Assembly (NCBI GenBank): GCA_023078685.1
Contig: JALGAS010000002.1
Location: 868,001-932,000 of the forward strand
Length of the DNA: 64,000 bases
Source: Neopestalotiopsis rosae
Lineage: Eukaryota > Ascomycota > Sordariomycetes > Amphisphaeriales > Sporocadaceae
Direction: 5' to 3'
Shown here: positions 35,106-44,568 of the stretch, piece after piece
How the letters are laid out: each line of letters begins with the position of its first letter
How positions within the stretch are numbered: the first letter of the stretch is position 1
The notes under the pieces: model-generated
What the model was told of the DNA's origin: nothing
What the model saw: only the letters and a program-made list of their open reading frames with translations
Database searches by the model: none
Made by a program: the position numbers and the translations under genes

Positions 35106-36098
35106 TCAAACCTGATCGACAAAAGGCACGAAAGCTTGGCGGTCCGTGTATCGATCGCGGTCGAGCTCAAAATCACCTGCTTGTTGCATGACATCGTCAT
35201 CGGACTCGTCCATTGTCTCCATGATTCCGCGCTTGGTGAGTCTGGCTGAGCCCAGCGAGTTGTTGTGCGAGTTCTGAAGTTTGTGCTTGTTGACAATCTT
35301 CCTGGCCATGAGCAGGCCTTCATATGTCTGAAGCATGTGCTTTGAAGCCTCATCGAGAGAGACGCAGAAGCGACGGTAATTGACAAACTGGCAGGCCTGA
35401 ATCATATCCATGCCATAGACAGCCATCAGATAGGCTACCACAAGGACAGCAGAGCGGTCGTTGCCAGTCTCACAAAAGATGAGAACCTTGCCACGGCGGA
35501 AGTTGGACTTGTCGATAACTGCCATGTTTTCCCCGTTGGCCGAGTCTTGCTGAAGCATGATTTGGCTCTGATAGGCTTCAATCATGTGTCTGTTGATCAA
35601 GGCCACGGCGTCGTCGAGGCGATGGATCAGGTCCTGGAGGTCCTGGACATCAATGGTGGCGGCACAGAGACCCAGCTCCTTGATAGCACGATCGACGCTC
35701 ATGAGTCGTGCATCGGCCAGACGGGCGTCCCGGGCAGCAAGAATCATGGTGAAGCCGTTGTCCTTCAAGAATTTCTGGTCGCGGGCCACAGACGAGGGGC
35801 CGAGCCACAAAAAGTCGAGGATCTCATGAGCCTTGCGGCGATCCTCCCAGGTCCACTCACCAACACCATCATAGGCCTTTTGAGGCTTGCTCTGGGTGAT
35901 GATCTCAAGCTCGGGGGCACTCAGCGTCAGAGGATCGACGTTGGAGAAGCGCGGGACGCAGACAATGGCTTGATTGGCCTTGACGTTTGGGGCCGGAATT
36001 AGAATGCTGGGAGGGCTCGGCGGGCGAGCAGCATAGGGAGCTGCCGGGACGACGGTATTTCGCGCCTCGGGCTCATGCGAGTCCACGATCATGACCAT
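35106..36098 (-). CDS. Dual-specificity protein phosphatase domain protein
   Basis: Single-exon gene, 330 residues from ATG 36098 (MVMIVDSHEPEARN). The phosphatase P-loop is RGKVLIFCETGNDRSAVL, with CX5R intact (Cys209, Arg215), so catalysis is possible. The residue before the Cys is Phe, not the His usual in PTPs (HCX5R). Before it lie WTWEDRRKAHEILDFLWLGP and a DSP-like core; after it YLMAVYGMDMIQACQFVNYRR. STYX-type pseudophosphatases lack the Cys, so this is not one by that criterion. The C-terminus is acidic with possible Ser phosphorylation (MDESDDDV). Substrate unknown. The frame stays open upstream to about 36305 but has no ATG there, so 36098 is preferred. Confidence 0.88.
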   Translation of the reverse strand: MVMIVDSHEPEARNTVVPAAPYAARPPSPPSILIPAPNVKANQAIVCVPRFSNVDPLTLSAPELEIITQSKPQKAYDGVGEWTWEDRRKAHEILDFLWLGPSSVARDQKFLKDNGFTMILAARDARLADARLMSVDRAIKELGLCAATIDVQDLQDLIHRLDDAVALINRHMIEAYQSQIMLQQDSANGENMAVIDKSNFRRGKVLIFCETGNDRSAVLVVAYLMAVYGMDMIQACQFVNYRRFCVSLDEASKHMLQTYEGLLMARKIVNKHKLQNSHNNSLGSARLTKRGIMETMDESDDDVMQQAGDFELDRDRYTDRQAFVPFVDQV

Positions 36099-37243
36099 GG
36101 TTGCTAGTTCGTAAAGAGAGTTATGCCGAGAGAGGGGAACGGTACGGAAGAAGCTGGTCGTTGGCGACAGCAGAACAGGTGCAGCGCCAAGAATAATAAC
36201 AAATGTTGCAGCAGAGAAATTAGTGTCGCTGAATATGAGCGCATCAAGTTCTCGAGGAGAAGCCGGTATCTCAGGCAGTTGCTCGACGCTGCAGTGTTTC
36301 GACACCTCTCGAGTCTTGGTGGCGCAAAGTGGTTGCTGGTTGTTGCCCTTATCAATGTTGCGTGAGCCGGCCAGCTAAAACTGTCTGCTGCGTTGGGCAA
36401 GAATGATGCGCAGAGTTGATGAGCTCTTTGGTGAGCGCCGGCTGGCAATTGAGTGAGTCGGAAAAATCGTGGAAAGAGCGCAAATGAAGCGGGTGCAGTG
36501 GAAAAGGAGCGGGACGCACTGATATCATCTACGAGAGATTTGAGAAGAGGATATAGATGAGATCCGAGGTCGCGTCGCAAATCGCGAACTAATTAAGTGG
36601 CCTGCTCTAGCTACTAACATGACCTTATTAGTGCAGTTGCGCCGGAGAAAAGGTCAGGCCAGGTACCTGACAGCTTTTGGCAAGTACCTAGCTTCCGCCT
36701 GCATATGATTGACGGTAGCGCCTGTGGTTAGTACCTGACCTACATAGGTAGGTACCAGATTAGGTAGGCACCTCAGGCAGCCGCCGCCATCCGAGCATCT
36801 TCTGTCGACGACCACTCAACACATCAAGTACTAATCTCAATCTCCAATGTCATATAGCTTGTACGTGTGGAGTACTGCTGTCTTGGCTGGTAAGAACACG
36901 GGATTGAAGTCGTTGGCTGTCCTTCGTAGATTTTACGCTGCATTCCGCAGACCTGTAGGCAGCCATAAGGGGACATCGAGGCACCATGTCGGTTCTGCCA
37001 GCAGCTCGGCCCCCTTAAGCTTACAAAATAGCTTGAGCTTGTGCATGCACCTAATGCTAGAGCATGTAAATGTACTTGGGAAATACTTAGCAAACGTTCT
37101 GAAATTTCACAGCAAGAAGATTCATATTGGACACGAGAATCAGATTGGGTGTTGGTGGCAATATTATATTCATATGATTGAGTGCCAGATAGCCCCAGAA
37201 AGTGTACACTCACGTTAATCATCTATCTAAAATCTTCTAATTC
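36099..37243. other. Intergenic with clustered TACCT/AGGTA repeats
   Basis: Upstream region of the phosphatase gene and 3' flank of SPO7. Between 36655 and 36780 about seven TACCT or AGGTA words cluster. Open frames at 36847-37218 look random. Confidence 0.4.
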
Positions 37244-38554
37244 CTAGCGGGAGATGTTTGAACGAGACGGCTTTGGTCGCAGCGATCGTCCGCTCCCCGT
37301 GTCTGCCGATGATGGGGACAGCGTGCTCTCTTGCGCAAGTGGTGAAGAGAAATCAGGTGTCACCGATCTGGACTCTACACCCGGCCTCTTTGGCCTGGAA
37401 TTGGTAGACAGGTTCTTCTTTCCCCTCTTGGCCGAAGACGTGGAGGCATTGCTGCCCCTTCTAGCGACAACACCGGCCTCCTCGCCCTCCACGGGTGGCG
37501 TCGGACTGCGCGACGAGCCCGCCGAGATACTACTTCGGCGGGCATTGCTGCCACTCCTTACGCGCTTGTGCTCCTTGAGAATGGACGAACTTCGATGGTG
37601 CAGTGCCTTTTCCGGAACCTGGTGACTGTGATGCGGCTTTTCCTCCACCTTTCTTCGGCCCGGTAGCCACCAAAACCAGCCGGATTGCTGCTTGGCAAGC
37701 TCCTTGTCTCGTTGCTTGAGCTTCTTTTGCAGCAGGGCTCTCCGCTCGTTCTCTCGTTCCCAGTATTCACTCCTGTACAGCTCCCAGTTTTCTCGAAAGT
37801 TGGGTGAAAAGGGCTTTGCAAGCAAAAGGAGCTTGACATAGTCTCCGCCGGGCGCCAGGTCTTCTTCGTGTCCGCCACGCTCTTCGTCGCTGCTCACAAA
37901 GGGGAGCTGCGGGTGGCCTTGATGATGCAGGTTGAGCTCCTTGTCCACCTCCTTGAGGATCCCAGGCTCCACGAACCGGTAATGCCCCGACGTGCCACTA
38001 AATGCGCCATACGTGAAGAAGAATCCGGCGGTCGAAACCAGTTCCACCCACCAGCCTCTCTTGATGACGACCAGCTTGCAGTTGAAACCCCGGAGGCCCC
38101 GGTTCGAGATGCCGAGCCACCTGCGAGGCCAGCGGATGCCCCTTTCCCAGATTCCCGTGCCCCATACCAGCAACGCCGTGACAATTCCGGCCATGAAACA
38201 CACCTTCTCGGCCATGTCAACGACCCAGTACACGGAGCCACCAACACCGACGCCGTCCTCGCGCGGCGCAAAGAAGAGCGCGTAGCCAAAGCCGCAGGTC
38301 CAGACGGTCAGGAGGGACAGAAAGAATGTGTGCTTGCGTCGGCGTGTCCGGAGCGACAGGTATTGTGCGCGGAGTGATGCTTCGAGAATCAGCATGTTGA
38401 GATAGATCATGGACGGCGAGCTCGGCGTGTGGTTCAAGGGGTCGCCGGGCTTGCCACCGGCGACGATGACGGGGCTCGGGCCCAGAGAGGGCGTATTGTT
38501 TTCCAAGTCGGGCGCCGGAGCGCCCTTGACAATTGAATCGACCGTTTCCGCCAT
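37244..38554 (-). CDS. SPO7: Spo7-like regulatory subunit of the Nem1-Spo7 phosphatase
   Basis: ER/nuclear-envelope membrane protein that, with Nem1, dephosphorylates lipin Pah1 and so controls triacylglycerol versus phospholipid synthesis. One exon, 436 residues. The Spo7 signature SPSMIYLNMLILEASLRAQY sits at 47-66, followed by a basic loop, membrane helix 1 at about 76-95 (TFFLSLLTVWTCGFGYALFF) and helix 2 at about 110-134. Then GISNRGLRGFNCKLVVIKRG and the PKP-like segment KLLLLAKPFSPNFRENWELY. The C-terminal 180 residues are Ser/Arg/Pro-rich, longer than in yeast (259 aa total) and probably disordered and phosphorylated. Start: first ATG, with the conserved core close behind it. Confidence 0.93.
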   Translation of the reverse strand: MAETVDSIVKGAPAPDLENNTPSLGPSPVIVAGGKPGDPLNHTPSSPSMIYLNMLILEASLRAQYLSLRTRRRKHTFFLSLLTVWTCGFGYALFFAPREDGVGVGGSVYWVVDMAEKVCFMAGIVTALLVWGTGIWERGIRWPRRWLGISNRGLRGFNCKLVVIKRGWWVELVSTAGFFFTYGAFSGTSGHYRFVEPGILKEVDKELNLHHQGHPQLPFVSSDEERGGHEEDLAPGGDYVKLLLLAKPFSPNFRENWELYRSEYWERENERRALLQKKLKQRDKELAKQQSGWFWWLPGRRKVEEKPHHSHQVPEKALHHRSSSILKEHKRVRSGSNARRSSISAGSSRSPTPPVEGEEAGVVARRGSNASTSSAKRGKKNLSTNSRPKRPGVESRSVTPDFSSPLAQESTLSPSSADTGSGRSLRPKPSRSNISR

Positions 38555-40440
38555 TATTTTCTTTTCGGCGTGGTCGTGAATTTGGGCGGACCCGGTAGTG
38601 GTAAGAAGAAAAAAAGGGTTCGCTGATTAGAGGAAAACGTTTCGTAGATTTTGGCGTGGTTTTTTGGCGATCTCGCTGCTACTGCTGTTGGGGGGAGCTG
38701 GGGACGGGCGTTGGTAGCTGTCCGCGTCAGCAGTTCCAGGTCCCTATTGGTGCATCCGCGCGGGCGTGACCAAGTGTCGCAAGACCGTCCCAGAACGAAA
38801 CTGCTGCCCTTGGTGGCGAAGAGAAACTGACTCTTGGGGCCGCTGAGCAGAGATTTTGCAACTTCGAATCCCCCCGAAAAAGACGTTGCAACAAATTGAG
38901 TTCAACGTCATTTCACGAACCGAGAGGTTGGCGGCCCGAAGCTCTAGGTACCCATGAGCAGCGGGCTCCTATCCAATGGTCATAGCGCTAAACACTGGAA
39001 CTGCCCCCTGTTTTGTGGATGTCTTGCACATGTCTTCTGCACTTCAGCTGCAGGCTAGAACCTGACGACCTGGGCTAACAGCCGATGCCAAAATGCTGTC
39101 CACTTTTTTCCTCACTTACACCATGTGATTGATCCCCATTCCTGTATCTGATGGGGATATTTTGCTCACCAGATCTTGTACAACTAGAACAATGCTTCAA
39201 GTATTATCTAGTACGGATACTGGTCAATATCAGTGATGGCGATTCGCTCAAGATAATGAACCAAACATTTTGAAATTGCCACGCTCCGGAAATGCAGGAA
39301 TCGCCCTGGTAATGCATGTAATCAATCTTTGGAGGATCAACTCCGCGATGGGTAATACCGCTCTTGTTCAACCCTCCCTCCGCTGATCTTTTCCAAGACA
39401 TTATGCATCCAACAACGGATAATGGTCTTTTTGGTGCAATATGATACGACATATGAATTGATAATGCAGCCCCATCTTGGTGTATTGCATTGTGTCGGTG
39501 GCATGTATTGCGAGTATTCCTATTGCGACGAGAACTGAGTATTGGTTGTGATGACTATACATTATATAAGTGCCTCACCAACCGGACAGTCTTGAGACTC
39601 ATTGTTAAAGGTTTTACGGCCACGACTCCAGTTCAATCAGTAAATGAATATACGGACACAAACTCTTACACCCAAGTCTCGCGGACTCTTCTGCTCTTGT
39701 CCAATATTTCCAATATGCCGACCACCAAGGAAGTCAGAGAAATATTCACTTCTGAGAAACCTCAAGTCAACTTTGTACACCTTTCCAGTGTATCTCAATT
39801 CGAAAATTCGCACTCGACCCTACCATCTCACCATTGCATGCCTCCCGGTTTATACCCAAGCCAAAAGTCACTGGGACGTTGATAGCACTTTCTTTGATAT
39901 GCCTGGAAAGAAGGCGAGGAGGGTATACAGTCAGTCGCGTTGATGAGCATTCAGCGCCTCCAAAAGGCTGATCATCTACAGCACCCATGCATGTCCAGGT
40001 TCGATTGGACAGACTAGGGCGAGAAGGATCCGTGAATGGCAAGTCAGCAGGAGTGCGAATAGGTATGTCCATTGAGGTCTGGGTTCGTTGCCTGCCCGTG
40101 TATTTTATCGTACGTGCACTGAATCATGATTACGTTATTCTCAATGGACTTTGTCACACGAAACAATACCCTGTGTGAAGGTTGGATTCACTTGCAGTAT
40201 TAAAGAAAAGATGTGATCGCTCAACAGCGTCGACTTGTAAACAGCTAGAAACGTTTCCCAGAGTGATCATTCTCACGGCTCGAAATATGGTCCAAACAAT
40301 CATATCCCATGCTGTCAATGAGTGGAGTAGATAGACTATGCAATCTGGATCCATACTAACGAGACTTCTCAACCTACAGGCCCCGCTCACATGTCCAACG
40401 ACTAGGATAGAGATACGTCACAAACGCTTCAACAATCTCC
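38555..40440. other. Intergenic between SPO7 and tRNA-Leu
   Basis: About 1.9 kb. CTAGGTA at 38943 is upstream of SPO7. The 39200-40400 part is AT-rich; open frames there look random. No gene supported. Confidence 0.4.
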
Positions 40441-40540
40441 GGTGAGATGGCCGAGTTGGTTATGGCGCCAGGTTAAGGTTACCTTAACACTTTACATCCT
40501 GGTACGGAAACGTGCGTGGGTTCAAGTCCCACTCTCATCA
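40441..40540 (+). tRNA. tRNA-Leu (anticodon AAG) with 18-nt intron
   Basis: Class II tRNA. The acceptor stem GGTGAGA pairs with TCTCATC and the discriminator is A at 40540. The anticodon stem is CCAGG (40468-40472) with CCTGG (40498-40502). The anticodon AAG is at 40475-40477, followed by G37. The intron, 40479-40496, begins TTACCTT and can pair with the anticodon as eukaryotic pre-tRNA introns do. The long variable arm has ACG/CGT pairing. The T arm is GTGGG TTCAAGT CCCAC, with B box GGTTCAAGTCC at 40519-40529. T-rich Pol III stops (TTTCTTTT, then TTTTTG) follow from about 40568. The CCA end is not encoded, as expected. Confidence 0.96.
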
Positions 40541-40546
40541 CTTCCA

Positions 40547-40561
40547 CTAGATTCAATCTAG
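40547..40561 (+). other. Small hairpin just 3' of tRNA-Leu
   Basis: CTAGAT and ATCTAG form a perfect six-base stem with a three-base loop seven bases after the tRNA end. It may be part of the 3' trailer; function is not shown. Confidence 0.5.
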
Positions 40562-40797
40562 CAACCGTTTCTTTTGTCATTTTTGTTTGATCTTTTTTTT
40601 TTTGGCTTCCTCTACGTGCTATGCAAGGTTCATGATAGTTGACTAGTATACATCGCAACGGCTCCCAGTGCTAGTCATAATTAGAACTCGCTTTTCATGA
40701 GAACTTTTATACTTATGTCTGTCTGTGCCAAGTGACGTATCTAAACAGCATTGTTTCCATTATAATGAGTCGACTTATGTTAGCATTCCTCCGAAGA

Positions 40798-42631
40798 CTA
40801 TACAACCGACCCTGAACTGTCACTCTTCTTTCTAGCTTCATCATGTCCAAAGACTTGAGATGCCTCATGACGCCGTCCCATGTCGAGCCGCGGCAAAAAG
40901 AAGGAGCCGATAAACGGTATAACACAAAAAGCACACATGGCAATCCAAATCGCCATTAAGGAATCCGAGTACGCCCCAGTGATCTTGTCCTTGAACTCTC
41001 CATCCACCAGCGCTTCCAACCTCTGAATCAGCGCAGCCGCATCGCTCGCGTACTCGGCGGCAAAGGGGGCGAGCTCGGGGTCGGCGCGCATCAGCGCTCC
41101 CATGCGATTCTGGAACACGACGCCCACAACGGCGACGCCCACGGCCTGGCCCAGGTAGCGGAAAAAGTTGAGCACGGTCACGGCAAAGGCGGCGTGCTCC
41201 TCGTCCATGGCCGCCTGCGCCAGGAGGATCAGAGTGTTGTATAAGAGACCGAGCCCAGCGCCAGCGCAGGCAATAGTCAGCGCGCACTGCCAGAGCGGCG
41301 TCTGGGCGTCGAGCAGGACCAGCAGACCACTGCCCGCGATCGCCAGGACATAGCCCGCCCGAATAACCCAGCGAGTATCGCCCGTCTTGCTAATGATAAC
41401 GCCGGCCACGCCCGAAAAGGGCGCCAGCGTGATGCCGTAGGGAATCATGCAGAGCGCCGCCTGGAGTGAGCTCATGCGCTGCACGGCCTCAAAGTACAGC
41501 GGCAGCACGTAAATGAGACCTAGCACCAGCACGGTGTGAAAAAAGGCCGCAAAGAGGGCGTAGATGATGTTATAGTTTCCGAGCAGCTCGAACCGGATCA
41601 GCGGCTCGGGGCCGGCCAAGTACTTCTCGTACACGACAAAGATGGCGATGCCGACCACGCCCATGGCCATGGGCACTATGGTTGACGGCGACGCCCATGA
41701 GAATAAGACGCCTCCCCACGTGATGCCCAGTAAGAGGCTGGTGAAGGCGGCAATTGATATCACCATGCCGACCCAGTCTACCTGCTGGGCCTTTTGCCAG
41801 TACGTGCCGGGCACCGGGCGCAGCTGTATGAAGGCGTTGGTCAAGATGATACCAGTCACGGCAACTGGGATATTGCACCAGAATATCCATCTCTGTGAAA
41901 ATGTGTAAGCCAACATGTTCATTTCTCCCACGAGACGACAATGAGGCTAGTGACTCACCCACGACGCTTTCGAAGCTACCAACCCTCCCAAAATAGGACC
42001 CGCGACATCACCCAGCGTCCACAAGCCCGAGATGATGGAAAAGTAAATTCCCCGGACCCTCAACGGTACCAAGTCCGTCACCACAATCTCGAGCAGTACG
42101 GCAATGCCGCCACCTCCCGCGCCCTGGACCGCGCGGCCGGCGATGAGGACGGCGAAATTGGGCGCCGCGCCGGCCATGGCGGTCCCGGCGAGGAATAAGC
42201 CCGTACTCAGGTTGAGCGCGGGAACCCGGCCCACGACGTCGGATAGGCGGCCCAAGGGCGCCATGAAGATGGCTTCGGTCAGGAGGAAGCCAGTGCCGGC
42301 CCAGAAGGACTCGAGGGCGGTTCCGTCGAGGTCTGATGCGATTGTCTATATCCAAGTTCTTTGGTCAGATGAATGTGTCGGGATAACCAAGTGTGTACGA
42401 AGCGGGACTTGGGACTCTGAAGCTTACTGGTATAGCAACCGCCAAGGCCGTCGAGTTCATGGCCACCATAAAGGTGAGGACCATGAGGGCCGAAAAGGCA
42501 AGCTTGAGCCGGGCATCAGGGCGGAAAGGCTGATCATCGTGATTAGGCTGAACGACGACTTCCTTCACCACGACGCAGTCCAGGGACTCATCCGATGATG
42601 GTCCAGCTGCGTCTGGGTAATGTTTGCTCAT
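40798..42631 (-). CDS. MFS exporter, DHA2-type (14 TM) drug/toxin efflux
   Basis: Proton-driven major facilitator of the 14-helix drug:H+ antiporter class, probably in the plasma membrane. Exons 42428-42631, 41959-42345 and 40798-41892 (introns 82 and 66 bp) give 561 residues. The N-terminus is hydrophilic to about residue 47, then helix 1 runs FSALMVLTFMVAMNSTALAV. Antiporter motif C is seen as GDVAGPILGGLVA, preceded by AGRAVQGAGGGG and followed by SWRWIFWCNIPVA, typical of fungal DHA2 proteins. Helices continue to FIGSFFLPRLDM; the tail is short and charged. Substrate unknown; no biosynthetic genes lie nearby, so it is not part of a visible toxin cluster. A repeat array lies 200-400 bp upstream of its start. 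Confidence 0.92.
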
Positions 42632-44568
42632 TGTGTTTTTGTGCTATCGACTCGGGAATTCATTGGTCAGCCACCATGAAGAGGAAAGTCGCAAGCGCGT
42701 CGACTCTGATCCCCAAGGACTCTTCAAGTACGACCTGAGATGTGTATCTCGAGGCTCAGTCGGCATGAAGAAGAGGCCGAAAGTCCCCGTGTTGGCAGTC
42801 AAACTTGTTCAAATATAACCTGCCGAGCTGCCTGTGAATAACTTTCCGGGGTGCCTGTAACTAACTTTTTGGACTTGTCTGTGAATAACATTCCTAGCTG
42901 CCTGTGAATAGTCCCACTGCCACTCTCGATGCAAGGAGGGGGAAGAAGTTTGTCCGGTTTCGTCACAATTCTGCTTCAATATATGAGTGGCTTGTTACCC
43001 TCATCGTGGCCAAGCCCCTCGGACTGTGAATAAGTTGTCGATAAGTTCCATTATTTCGATCAGGACTAGAAACCATATAGTAATGAATCACAACATGTCC
43101 CGGGTGTAAAGTGTTGGTTGAAAAGTACCGTTTCATAGAGCCGCATCGTCAATCCATCTCCAATGTGACCATGAGTCCATCTGGCCCTGTGGAGTTGTGA
43201 TGGGACACCAGAGACCCCAAGAGCTGGTTTTGATAGCCCTTACTTCGGCAGTACAGCTCCGTTTCCTGCATCCCATTATTCTGGTTAGTAGCAGCCCCAG
43301 TGGCACGTCACCGGGGATCAGCCCTCACTTCCTGGGGTAGGGCTGGGCATTCTGGACCTTGTATGTTTGTTGTTGCCCCAAAAAGTGACGATTCCAACCG
43401 CTGTTGTAGCCCAGTCCGTGAAGGATTGATGTGGAGCGAGATGCAATGCTTGTTGGTGGTTGGATGTTGGAGATGGCTCGGCCCCAGGAACAGAACCAAC
43501 AATATTCCAACACCGCGCAGCTTGGGATGCTCATCCATGACGGAAAGAAAGAAAAAAATAGCAGGGCTGCTAAAGAAAACTACCGCAGCCAATTCTTATA
43601 TTTGGAAACATAACAACGGGTCCAACGGATCCAACGTGCGACTCCCAGTGAAATGACCCCAAGGCAGGCACTTTCTGTCTGCCAGCTCCGCCCCCAGCTT
43701 CACTTGTTGTTTGCCAGAATGCACTGTAATTGTTGTTACTTTTCTACTTCTTGAAAGTTTCTTCGCCCCGCCCGCCCAGATTCATAGCAAAGAAAAGCAA
43801 GTTCAGCCGGAAGCAACAGCGGATGCATTTGACTTGGTATTAGTATGACGTACTTAGTAATTTAATTCCTAATTCACAGCTCTCTCGAATAGCATGCTCA
43901 TCCGAGGTGCAGGAATGACAAGGCTGCGGAAGGAGCCCTGAACGTTTGCCGCCGTTTTCGTATCAGTTCGGGAATGGTAGACCCTGGCTGCACCGTACCG
44001 GTGATTCACAAATGAAAACCGAAGATCATATTCATTATACTGCATATTATGTCACAGGTAGATAGATTGAATAGCATCTTGGGAAAAAGCAGAGCAACTT
44101 TTATTGACCATTTGCCTGTGGAATATGGCCCAGGTTATACCTCGAGACTCCCTCGAACTCCCATGCCTGCGATATGTTCAATGAAGCTGCCACGCAAAAT
44201 CGACGTGGCAACGAAATCCTTATCTACCGACCGTCGTGATCACATCAGAGAAATCAGATCTGATGAAAAGTCCGTCGTTTTTCCACCTAAACTTTTGTGT
44301 TTTCGGATCACCCGCCCGGACGAAACAGTCCCGGGGCGCAATACGGCGATTACGCCAATCATTAGAGTAGTTCGCGGTACAAGGAGTTTTTTCCGACTCC
44401 TCGTCCGGCTGAACATGGTGTATATCAACCCAAAGAAATTCGTTTCAGTAATCTTACACGGTTTCAGCACACTCCAGTCTGAGAGTGAGCCGAACCCGAC
44501 TTGCGTGCGTCAAGAGAGCGACATCATTTACCATGGTCGGCATCGTCACTGTCGATCAATGGGCCGTT
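42632..44568. other. Intergenic, upstream of MFS gene and 3' of GATA gene
   Basis: Nearly 2 kb. The MFS-proximal part contains the CTGTGAATA repeats. Open frames around 43300-43660 and 44049-44568 have no recognisable content. No supported gene. Confidence 0.4.
42828..42921. repeat. Tandem array of about 23-bp CTGTGAATA units
   Basis: Four degenerate units spaced 23-24 bp, with the core CTGTGAATA at 42833, 42880 and 42903 and a variant CTGTAACTA at 42856. A further isolated CTGTGAATA occurs at 43024. The array is about 200-290 bp upstream of the MFS start, where a binding-site cluster would sit. Confidence 0.75.

Noticed and set aside
36099..36305. N-terminal extension of the phosphatase
   Set aside because: Open frame without ATG; the conserved part begins after ATG 36098.
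43300..43656. A 118-codon plus-strand frame between the MFS and GATA genes
   Set aside because: No domain, no splice support and unremarkable composition; an overlapping minus-strand frame is equally open.
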